From Nitrospira sp. (GTDB taxonomy: Bacteria; Nitrospirota; Nitrospiria; Nitrospirales; Nitrospiraceae), in assembly GCA_024998705.1 (NCBI GenBank), contig JACOEF010000356.1, positions 1 through 6,014 of the forward strand: DNA of 6,014 nt. Reading direction: 5' to 3'. The notes under the pieces were generated by a model. The model saw only the letters and a program-made list of their open reading frames with translations, ran no database searches and was not told the DNA's origin. Made by a program: the position numbers and the translations under genes. Of this stretch, positions 1-4,963 are shown in pieces. Every line of letters starts with the position of its first letter. Positions within the stretch are counted from its first letter, which is position 1.

Positions 1-1
1 A

Positions 2-385
2 CAGACGCAACCGGTCGACGCCCGCTTCGATCTGCAGGATTTTCTCTCGCTCAACCATGTGGTGGAAGGCCTGTACCAACGGACGGCGCAGGAGGAGCGG
101 CTGTTGAACGAAATCAAGGACGCCTATCGAGGTGCTGTGCGATCGCCTCGCGTCCTGTACACATATCTGGATACCGTGATCCGTTCCGGGTGGGTGGAGA
201 ATCTCTATTGGGCGTTGGCTGAAGCGGCACTGGGCGTGAAGCGGTATCAGCGGGCGGTATCATTCGATCGTGAAGTCTGCCCTCACATCCCGCCACGATT
301 ACTCATCCCGGTCCGGCGGCATTTGCAGAAGTATCATGCCCGGCTGAGTGCCGTCACCCCGCCTCCGGCGGAAGTCACCGCCTGA
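2..385 (+). CDS. Conserved-looking protein of unknown function, 3' portion (5' end outside window)
   Basis: The reading frame is open from the first full codon at position 2 to a TGA at 383-385, giving 127 visible residues, so the gene almost certainly begins left of the window. A GTG at 59 is a possible internal start, but it has no Shine-Dalgarno sequence and the codons before it read as normal protein (QPVDARFDLQDFLSLNHV). I therefore treat the gene as 5'-truncated by the window edge. The visible part is mostly alpha-helical: an acidic/amphipathic helix (EERLLNEIKDAYRGAV), then a Leu/Tyr/Trp-rich helical stretch and a basic C-terminal helix (IPVRRHLQKYHARLSA). The middle (ENLYWALAEAALGVKRYQRAV) has a faint TPR-like feel, but no repeat can be proven. 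I do not recognise the family. It converges on the methyltransferase gene; the two stop codons overlap tail-to-tail by 11 nt. Confidence 0.7.
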   Translation, partial: QTQPVDARFDLQDFLSLNHVVEGLYQRTAQEERLLNEIKDAYRGAVRSPRVLYTYLDTVIRSGWVENLYWALAEAALGVKRYQRAVSFDREVCPHIPPRLLIPVRRHLQKYHARLSAVTPPPAEVTA

Positions 386-1346
386 CCGCTTCGAGCGTAC
401 CGATGCTGTCCGTAACGGAGCGCCGGCGAAACCGCCCGAATCCGGTTGCCGTCAGCCAGGTCTCAACTTCCTTCCAGGCATAACTTCTCCCGGTCGGTGT
501 GAACGCGTACATCAGCAGCGAAAACACCGCTGCCTCGGCCGGAAGGGTGCCGGCAGGGTTGAGAAAATACTCCACAATCACAATCTTTCCCCCCTGACGC
601 AGTGCGCCATGCACCCGACGTAACAGCCCCCGATTCTCCGCCTCGCTCAAATCATGCAGCAGGTTGGAGAGCAATACACCATCGAATCCCGAATCGAGCG
701 GCGCGGTCAATACGTCCCCCTGCCGCACCGCAACACGATCACGCAACCCGGCCTCGCTGATGTGGCGTCGCGCCACCGACACGGCCTGATCGACCAGCAG
801 CACATGAGCATCGGGATGTCGTTGCGCCAGCGCGATAGAGTAGGCGCCCGACCCGCCGCCCAGATCCAACAGGCGCGTCGCTCCACGCTGCAGCCGGATC
901 CCGTCGAGCGTACGCGGCGCCAACATATAACTCCGCTCGTGCATCGCTAGGGCAAACCGTCGTCGGAACACCGCAGTCTTCGTGACCGGCGCCCATCCGG
1001 ACCGACCGCGCCGAATGGCCTGCGCCATCCCGGTCCAATCAGACCAATGATGGTTCAGCAGCCACAGCAGATTCGTCACCGCCGTCTGACTTCGGGCGTC
1101 CAAATACTTCGCCCCCAGCCGGCTGTTCCAATACCGGCCCGCGTTGGCGCGAACCAGGCCGAGGCCAACCAACGCCTGCAGCAGAAGCTTCATGCCTTCG
1201 CATGTCACCCCGCAGGCGGCGGCCAGTGAGTCGGCGCGCTTGCCGCCATCCCCGATTGCCGTAAACAGACCGAGTTCATTGGCAACGAGCAGTACCTTTG
1301 ACTCCGCATAACCGTTCGCTAGCCGCATCAGGTCTCGATAGGTCAC
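375..1346 (-). CDS. SAM-dependent O-methyltransferase (Methyltransf_2 / COMT-like)
   Basis: A 323-residue class I methyltransferase that would transfer a methyl group from S-adenosylmethionine to a hydroxyl of an unknown small molecule in the cytoplasm. Residues 1-90 look like the winged-helix dimerisation domain of this family. The Rossmann core follows: motif I LLDLGGGSG (about 159-167), an acidic strand end LLVDQA (183-188, Asp for the SAM ribose), GDVLTAPL (210-217), SNLLHDL (His about 231, at the place of the catalytic base in plant-type O-methyltransferases), and GGKIVIVEYFLNP (252-264). Relatives include acetylserotonin/caffeate-type enzymes and bacterial carotenoid or polyketide O-methyltransferases; the substrate cannot be read here. 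I chose GTG at 1346 over an ATG at 1394. The GTG shares a GTGA overlap with the upstream cupredoxin stop (1345-1343) and sits 4 nt after GGAGGG, whereas the ATG lies 52 nt inside that gene. This indicates translational coupling and one operon. Confidence 0.9.
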   Translation of the reverse strand: MTYRDLMRLANGYAESKVLLVANELGLFTAIGDGGKRADSLAAACGVTCEGMKLLLQALVGLGLVRANAGRYWNSRLGAKYLDARSQTAVTNLLWLLNHHWSDWTGMAQAIRRGRSGWAPVTKTAVFRRRFALAMHERSYMLAPRTLDGIRLQRGATRLLDLGGGSGAYSIALAQRHPDAHVLLVDQAVSVARRHISEAGLRDRVAVRQGDVLTAPLDSGFDGVLLSNLLHDLSEAENRGLLRRVHGALRQGGKIVIVEYFLNPAGTLPAEAAVFSLLMYAFTPTGRSYAWKEVETWLTATGFGRFRRRSVTDSIGTLEAVRR

Positions 1347-2221
1347 GGGCCCTCCGCTGGAATCATCACCGGCCTGACGTCTATGTCCATCCACATGCCA
1401 CGGGAAAAATGCGGGGCGCCGGTCACCGGGTCCGCCAGAAAACAGAGTAGCCCGTATCGCCCTGGTTCCAGTTCAAGATGCAGGTAGCCCTCTCGCCCCG
1501 GATCGAGGCCGGTGAGACCGCCGACTTCCCGACCGGCGGAATTGGGCAGTCCTCCCGGTCTGTAACGCGCGATGAACTCCTGCGCCGAGGCTCCCTCCGC
1601 GAGACGAATCATCACCACCTCATGGGCTTGCCGACCATCATTGACGAGGTGCACGGTTCGAGGTCCCGCCTGCAGCGGGCCACTCAACGCAAACGCAAAA
1701 TCGTTCAGACGTAGCGTCGCATCGGGCCGTGACACTGGTTCGCCCAGAGCCGCTGCGCCCACCCCCCGAAGCGCCCGCACCATGCCGCGCATAGCGTGGG
1801 GACGTCCCGCCACGTCCGGAATGCCGCAGAGCAACACATAGTCTCCCGGCTCAAGTTGAACGTCGACGGAAGCCTCGGCATCAGGCCGGACGGCATTCAC
1901 ACCGCCATGACGCCTCAGCCAGCTCGGGAGACTTGGAGACCGGGAGGCCATCGCCCGTTCGACATCGGCGAGGGTTTTGCCCGAAGGGAGCGCCAGGAAC
2001 TGAACCTGATGCACATCCCGACCGTGATTGATGAGCCGCACGGTTTGCCAACCAGAGTCGAGCTGCTCAGGGCCGGTGAGCGCATAGTCTTCCGCGACGA
2101 ACGTGGTGACGGCTGCGCCTACGGAAACGGGCAAGCCGCACAAGGCCAAAACAAAACCCGAGATCACCACCCATCCGCTCATGGAGCAGAACGGTCTGTT
2201 ATGAGCGCGTTGAGGATACAT
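1343..2221 (-). CDS. Exported protein with two tandem cupredoxin-like domains
   Basis: A 292-residue protein (279 if it starts at ATG 2182) with an N-terminal Sec signal (hydrophobic stretch VVISGFVLALCGLPVSVGA, about 18-36), so periplasmic or membrane-attached. Two homologous beta-rich halves follow, about residues 38-155 and 165-285. Each carries the order expected of type 1 copper ligands: His71, Cys132, His142, Met147 in the first half, and His200, Cys260, His271, Met276 in the second. Each Cys closes a strand introduced by the same phrase (LEPGDYVLLC / LEPGRYGLLC), and each Met lies in RGM. Copper binding and electron transfer or copper handling are inferred from this pattern. The Cys-to-His spacing (9-10 residues) is longer than in plastocyanin or azurin, so the metal site may be atypical or absent. 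The start is uncertain: AGGAG directly abuts ATG 2221 with no spacer, and ATG 2182 has no clear Shine-Dalgarno sequence. The gene is first in an operon with the coupled methyltransferase. Confidence 0.85.
   Translation of the reverse strand: MYPQRAHNRPFCSMSGWVVISGFVLALCGLPVSVGAAVTTFVAEDYALTGPEQLDSGWQTVRLINHGRDVHQVQFLALPSGKTLADVERAMASRSPSLPSWLRRHGGVNAVRPDAEASVDVQLEPGDYVLLCGIPDVAGRPHAMRGMVRALRGVGAAALGEPVSRPDATLRLNDFAFALSGPLQAGPRTVHLVNDGRQAHEVVMIRLAEGASAQEFIARYRPGGLPNSAGREVGGLTGLDPGREGYLHLELEPGRYGLLCFLADPVTGAPHFSRGMWMDIDVRPVMIPAEGP
1350..1355 (-). promoter_or_regulatory. Ribosome binding site deciding the methyltransferase start
   Basis: On the minus strand the sequence reads GGAGGG-CCC-GTG, inside the last codons of the cupredoxin gene. 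The purine block is centred a normal distance before GTG 1346, and that GTG overlaps the TGA of the upstream gene by three bases. This fixes the methyltransferase start and makes coupled translation likely. Confidence 0.75.
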
Positions 2222-2222
2222 C

Positions 2223-2262
2223 TCCTAGAGAGGATACTCCGGCGCGTGGCTGGTTCCTAGAG
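2223..2262. repeat. Pair of TCCTAGAG direct repeats next to the cupredoxin start
   Basis: TCCTAGAG occurs at 2223-2230 and again at 2255-2262, start to start 32 nt (about three helical turns). Both copies are followed by a GGA triplet after zero or one extra base. The first copy abuts the ATG at 2221 of the leftward cupredoxin gene and, on its coding strand, supplies the AGGAG there. It could be a tandem operator, but two 8-mers in an intergenic region can arise by chance. Confidence 0.3.
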
Positions 2263-2443
2263 GGACAGTGCTTCACGAGGCGACCGTGATTGCCGAGCCA
2301 TCAGCCCATAGAGATCAAAAGAGATCGAACCACGGGTGGAGTTACACGGCCAGTTCGTCGAGGTAACGAGAACCGGAACGTCGACAGAGGAATTACTCAA
2401 CGGCCAGAGGCCTTCTCATTTTCGCGCCACCCATCTACGTAGT

Positions 2444-2483
2444 GGTATCGGATGGGATACGGATCTGTATCCGATGCGATACC
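2444..2483. repeat. 40-nt imperfect inverted repeat (palindrome)
   Basis: Two 20-nt arms meet with no spacer. The outer arms GGTATCG / CGATACC and the inner GGATAC / GTATCC pair perfectly. Between and inside them there are two G-G or C-C mismatches and one G-T wobble, so 17 of 20 positions are Watson-Crick complementary. An 8-nt perfect palindrome CTACGTAG sits immediately left at 2435-2442. No T-run flanks it on either strand, so it is a poor intrinsic terminator. It lies between divergent operons, which suits a binding site for a dimeric regulator, but a REP-type repeat or a structured 5' leader element is equally possible. Confidence 0.6.
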
Positions 2484-2657
2484 TCCCCGGCCACCCACAA
2501 ATACCAGCACGTCCGGCCGCTGGCTCCAAGCGATTGTTATTACGGGCAGCTGCTCTGCCTGAGTTCGATGGCGCAGAGTTTGCCTCATGAGACGCTGTGA
2601 CAAACCTCTTGCAGCGCGAGCCTGCTGACCACGCTTCCAGGATCGACAGCAGAGGAC

Positions 2658-2665
2658 AAGGAGGG
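2658..2665 (+). promoter_or_regulatory. Strong Shine-Dalgarno sequence of the lipoprotein gene
   Basis: AAGGAGGG ends 4 nt before ATG 2670. It is a near-perfect anti-16S complement and the main evidence that the short downstream frame is a real gene. Confidence 0.8.
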
Positions 2666-2669
2666 AACG

Positions 2670-3017
2670 ATGCGCCGGATCACCACCCTGCTGATGCTGC
2701 TTCTCTACGGATGTGTCCCGCCTCCTCCCCACCAGTTCGTGCCGGGAGGGCCGCTCGGCGAAGCCGGACAAACCGTGCAAGGCCCTCGTCAAGCGAGCGA
2801 TGAGGAAGTGCGCGCCATGTTGGCGGAATCGTCGATGCACCAGCAGAATCCCTCCGGTTCTGTCGATTTGAACGGCCTGCTCACACAGATTACCCAAGCC
2901 ACAAACTTTCGGCAGAAGCAGCGTTTGGTGGATCGATATCACCATGCGGCCCTGCTTCTGCCGGAAGCCGAGCGTGATCAGGCATTTCGGCGATTACGAG
3001 ACGCGACGGGTCAGTGA
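2670..3017 (+). CDS. Small putative lipoprotein of unknown function
   Basis: A 115-residue protein with a short basic n-region (MRRI), a Leu-rich hydrophobic stretch (TTLLMLLL) and a lipobox-like LYGC with Cys15 as the lipidation site. Tyr at -2 is atypical for a lipobox. The residue after Cys is Val, not Asp, which in enterobacteria would favour outer-membrane sorting. A Pro-rich linker (VPPPPHQFVPGGP) follows, and the mature part (about 40-112) looks alpha-helical, charged and Gln-rich (SDEEVRAMLAES, QKQRLVDRYHHAALLLPEAE). I do not recognise the family. The start is supported by AAGGAGGG four bases upstream. Only 40 nt separate it from the next gene on the same strand, so the two are probably co-transcribed and their products may work together in the envelope. 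A long open frame on the opposite strand here (2945-2397) looks like a shadow. Confidence 0.8.
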   Translation: MRRITTLLMLLLYGCVPPPPHQFVPGGPLGEAGQTVQGPRQASDEEVRAMLAESSMHQQNPSGSVDLNGLLTQITQATNFRQKQRLVDRYHHAALLLPEAERDQAFRRLRDATGQ

Positions 3018-3057
3018 CCGTGAACGGAGCCCGACCTGAGCAAGAAAGGAAAGGACC

Positions 3058-3774
3058 ATGAAGCGGATACAAGTCAGCACACTGCTGCTCTCTGCCACCA
3101 TCATCCTGGGCGGACTGTTACTGGCCGCCACACCGGCCGAGGCCCACGACTGGCTCGGCGACTGTGTCGTGGACTTCGATAATACGTTTGCGCTGACCTA
3201 TATCTACGGGCAGGCCAGAGGGAACTTCGGCTACCCCACCGGCATCGACAATTCAGGCGAGTTGCAGCCCTGTAATGCCACCCATCAGGCCTGCTGGACG
3301 TATCGTCATCGCTGCTTCAGCAATTACATCAACGTGGACGACATGACCTATGGTCACATTCATCTGACGTTCGATAGCCCGAGCCTGCTCACTCCCTGTT
3401 TTGTCGATCCCGGCGACGGGCCGGGAGCGGGCTACGGACGAGAGGTCGGTGATGACTGCATCGCCGCCGACTGGATTCATGAACCGAGAACCCTCGGCAC
3501 CCATGGAAAGGATCACTGGATCAAAATCTGGATGGAAGACCGGGTGACGCATCAACCCAGGGTATTCGACATGCCCATCGTCAGAGTCGCCGGCTCCGAG
3601 CCGATTCAATTCTGGTTCAGAAAATCGAACGGCAGCTGGTGGTACTGGTCGAACCTGGCCCCCAATCCCTGGCTGGTCGGCGGGTGGGTGTACGATGTGA
3701 CTGAAGTGCGGATCAGAGGCGCGCAGGCGGCAAACGGGCCGTATTTCATCGGCGCATTCTCAATCCTCGATTAG
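3058..3774 (+). CDS. Secreted Cys/Trp-rich protein of unknown function
   Basis: A 238-residue protein with a clear Sec signal: KR at the N-terminus, hydrophobic core LLLSATIILGGLLLAA, and a likely cleavage AEA|HD after residue 29. The mature chain has six Cys (36, 72, 79, 86, 114, 134), all in the N-terminal two thirds, suggesting up to three disulfides in the periplasm or outside the cell. Eleven Trp include the cluster SWWYW (193-197). The last third alternates hydrophobic and polar residues and ends with TEVRIRGAQ and GPYFIGAFSILD, which is reminiscent of the last strands of a jelly-roll or carbohydrate-binding fold; that is only a resemblance. A Gly-rich loop (GDGPGAGYG, 119-127) precedes the last Cys. 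No catalytic motif is recognised. AAAGGA at 3045-3050 gives a good ribosome binding site 7 nt before ATG 3058. The lipoprotein gene ends 40 nt upstream. Confidence 0.85.
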   Translation: MKRIQVSTLLLSATIILGGLLLAATPAEAHDWLGDCVVDFDNTFALTYIYGQARGNFGYPTGIDNSGELQPCNATHQACWTYRHRCFSNYINVDDMTYGHIHLTFDSPSLLTPCFVDPGDGPGAGYGREVGDDCIAADWIHEPRTLGTHGKDHWIKIWMEDRVTHQPRVFDMPIVRVAGSEPIQFWFRKSNGSWWYWSNLAPNPWLVGGWVYDVTEVRIRGAQAANGPYFIGAFSILD

Positions 3775-3822
3775 CGGCTGTTGATACGGCCCGCCGGCAG
3801 CGTTCTCCGTCGCTTGCCGATC

Positions 3823-3910
3823 CGTGAAGCGTGAAACGTATCTCGCGAACATGTCACAGTCCGCTCTGAAACGAGAGACGAACGACGTTTGACGAACGAC
3901 GAACGAACGG
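3823..3910. repeat. Degenerate short-unit repeats (CGTGAA and ACGAACG types)
   Basis: In the gap between convergent genes, CGTGAA occurs twice at 3823-3834, and GACGAACGAC occurs at 3877-3886 and 3891-3900, separated by GTTT and followed by further GAACGAACGG. The low-complexity purine/CG character differs from the coding sequence on both sides. It looks like slippage-prone intergenic repeat DNA; I see no spacer regularity of a CRISPR type. Confidence 0.5.
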
Positions 3911-3959
3911 GGCGACCATTCTGAATTTCCTACAGAGGAATATTCAGAGGCGAGGCCCC
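3909..3959. repeat. Long hairpin between convergent genes (REP-like element or bidirectional terminator)
   Basis: An inner stem pairs CTGAAT+TTCCT (3921-3931) with AGGAA+ATTCAG (3936-3947), giving 11 base pairs with one bulged T and a 4-nt loop ACAG. An outer clamp pairs GGGGC (3909-3913) with GCCCC (3955-3959) across an internal loop of 7 nt on each side. The right end touches the TAG stop (3961-3959) of the leftward small exported protein. It lies between two 3' ends, where it could terminate transcription from both sides, but no U-run follows on either strand. It may therefore be a dispersed palindromic repeat used as an mRNA end. Confidence 0.6.
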
Positions 3960-4255
3960 TACCGGCCGTCCGGAATCTGCAACTTGATCGAAAGCGCCTT
4001 ACGGTCGTCGGTGATCTGCGCCACGATCTTGTCGCCAGTCTTCAATCGACCGCCCACCACGCCCTCGATTTTGGTCTCAGGCGTCACCTTCAGGCGCTCT
4101 TCGTGACCGGAGAATTCTTTCACGATCAGTTCGCCCTCTTCCCAATATAAAACATCGGCCTTGATGACCAACGAGGCGGTGGCCGGAGCACCCTCTAACG
4201 CTGATGCGGGAATAACTGCGGAAAAGATAAGGTAGAACGCGAGAAGAAGTGCCAT
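3959..4255 (-). CDS. Small exported beta-rich protein (DUF5666-like character)
   Basis: A 98-residue protein that begins with a signal peptide (MALLLAFYLIFSAVIPASA, cleavage probably near residue 19), so periplasmic or surface-associated. The mature part alternates strands with a conserved feel: SLVIKADVLYWEEGELIVKE, then HEERLKVTPETKIEG, then LKTGDKIVAQITDDRKALSIKL. The order of a self-describing strand, a 'TPETKI' strand and a 'LKTGD' turn resembles the small OB/beta-barrel of DUF5666-type proteins; this is similarity by eye only and no function follows from it. A GTG at 4291 would add 12 residues, but GGGAGGG (4268-4262) lies 6 nt before ATG 4255. A promoter-like TTGACA/TAGGCT pair also places transcription start downstream of 4291, so I prefer 4255. 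It appears to be a single-gene unit. Confidence 0.8.
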   Translation of the reverse strand: MALLLAFYLIFSAVIPASALEGAPATASLVIKADVLYWEEGELIVKEFSGHEERLKVTPETKIEGVVGGRLKTGDKIVAQITDDRKALSIKLQIPDGR

Positions 4256-4261
4256 CACAAA

Positions 4262-4268
4262 CCCTCCC
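4262..4268 (-). promoter_or_regulatory. Ribosome binding site deciding start 4255
   Basis: GGGAGGG on the minus strand lies 6 nt before ATG 4255 and 3 nt before an adjacent in-frame GTG (4258). It overlaps codons of the longer alternative frame, which argues that translation starts here rather than at GTG 4291. Confidence 0.65.
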
Positions 4269-4277
4269 ACTGTTTTG

Positions 4278-4307
4278 AGCCTACCGATCACTGCGGGGCA
4301 CTGTCAA
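4278..4307 (-). promoter_or_regulatory. Predicted sigma70-type promoter of the small exported protein
   Basis: On the minus strand, a perfect -35 TTGACA (4307-4302) is followed after 18 nt by a weaker -10 TAGGCT (4283-4278). This predicts a transcription start near 4271 and a leader of about 16 nt carrying the GGGAGGG ribosome site before ATG 4255. The -35 is a full consensus match; the -10 matches at only three of six positions. Confidence 0.5.
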
Positions 4308-4451
4308 CCGAAGCGAATTGCCGCCGAAACTACGCACGACTCTCAGAATGGCATTGTTGAAGGCATTTGCCATCGAATACGTTTTCGTCACCAGGATGAA
4401 ACTCTACCCCAACGAGGCCTTCAGATGAGATAAGTTTCCATTTTTCTGATC

Positions 4452-4781
4452 TCAAACCCTAGGCAAAAATCGTGAAATCTGCTCGCGCAATAACTGAACG
4501 AGGATCGGATCCATATATTCATATTCATCAGGAATGTTCAGACACACTATGTGTGCGGACTTGATGTATTCCTTAAATCGCTTTGACAGCCGATTCCTGT
4601 GCGCTTGTTCCATCACAAAGATGAGATCAGCCCATTCCAGCAACTCGGGCGTAACCGGACTCTCGGCATCATGGTTAAGACCCGCTGAAGCCACCTCTAT
4701 CCCAGGCCAGGACAAAAACACCTGTTCTGCCGTAGGGCTTCGAAGCCGATTCTGGCTGCAAATGAACAAGACCCGCTTCAT
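4452..4781 (-). CDS. Small low-molecular-weight protein tyrosine phosphatase (COG4551 type)
   Basis: A 109-residue cytoplasmic protein of the LMW-PTP fold. The phosphate-binding loop is at the N-terminus: VLFICSQNRLRSPTAE, with nucleophile Cys8 and Arg14 in a C-x5-R-S motif. The segments EVASAGLNHDAESPVTPELLEWADLIFVME and NIPDEYEYMDP match the short-form family COG4551 as I remember it. Asp85 or Asp91 could be the general acid. It would hydrolyse phosphotyrosine or a similar phosphoester; the partner is unknown and no tyrosine kinase is visible nearby. I chose ATG 4781 because family members begin a few residues before the Cys loop. The longer frame from ATG 4829 adds a 16-residue extension with no Shine-Dalgarno sequence, and a weak TTCGAT-18-TTTAAA promoter-like pair (4833-4804) lies between the two. 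Base composition is mixed: 4501-4620 counts to about 43% G+C, against 62% in 5041-5100. Confidence 0.85.
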   Translation of the reverse strand: MKRVLFICSQNRLRSPTAEQVFLSWPGIEVASAGLNHDAESPVTPELLEWADLIFVMEQAHRNRLSKRFKEYIKSAHIVCLNIPDEYEYMDPILVQLLREQISRFLPRV

Positions 4782-4927
4782 CACAACGAAGTGTACCGGC
4801 AGATTTAAAACGTCGCAAGAGAACGACATCGAACTTGGAACGAGGCCCTTCTGAGGGCGCGTGTTCCGTGAGGTCTACGACGCGACGAATCAGCAGCGTC
4901 ACGCTGGTACAGACCGGCGGGACACTG

Positions 4928-4952
4928 AGCCTGCTGTGTCCTGCAGCAGGCT
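4928..4952 (-). terminator. Hairpin after the outer-membrane protein gene, likely transcript end
   Basis: AGCCTGCTG and CAGCAGGCT form a perfect 9-bp stem with a 7-nt loop, beginning 11 nt past the TAG stop (4966-4964) of the leftward beta-barrel gene. On the minus strand no U-run follows, so it may act as a factor-assisted terminator or 3' stabiliser rather than a classical intrinsic terminator. Confidence 0.5.
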
Positions 4953-4963
4953 TCGCACCCCCA

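Larger units (their letters stand above)
2222..2669. other. Divergent intergenic region without a convincing gene
   Basis: This 448-nt stretch separates the leftward cupredoxin operon from the rightward lipoprotein operon, so it should hold promoters for both. I could not find a -35/-10 pair good enough to annotate. It contains a TCCTAGAG direct repeat beside the cupredoxin start, a GAGATC direct repeat spaced 10 nt (2311-2326), and a 40-nt imperfect palindrome at 2444-2483. Open frames crossing it lack ribosome binding sites and look non-coding. Confidence 0.6.

Noticed and set aside
1796..2260. Plus-strand open frame of 154 codons opposite the cupredoxin gene
   Set aside because: Antisense to a gene with a signal peptide and two convincing domains; the translation is rich in Arg/His/Gly with no motif.
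2336..2590. Plus-strand open frame of 84 codons in the divergent intergenic region
   Set aside because: It starts at a GTG without a ribosome binding site, passes through the 40-nt palindrome, and its translation has no recognisable domain or secondary-structure pattern.
2397..2945. Long minus-strand open frame (182 codons) across the lipoprotein gene and the intergenic region
   Set aside because: It lies antisense to a gene with a strong ribosome site and lipobox, has no Shine-Dalgarno sequence of its own, and its composition (many Arg, Gln, His) looks like a reverse-strand shadow in GC-rich DNA.
3253..3609. Minus-strand open frame of 118 codons inside the secreted Cys-rich gene
   Set aside because: Fully antisense to a gene with a good start and signal peptide; no ribosome site.
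3877..3910. GACGAACGAC repeats as a CRISPR array or iteron origin
   Set aside because: Units are short, only two are exact, spacing is irregular and there are no cas or rep genes; better explained as low-complexity intergenic DNA.
4425..4455. Weak TGAGAT...ATCTCA inverted repeat after the phosphatase gene as a terminator
   Set aside because: Only 6 bp with a loop of about 17 nt and overlapping the end of the gene; too weak to call.
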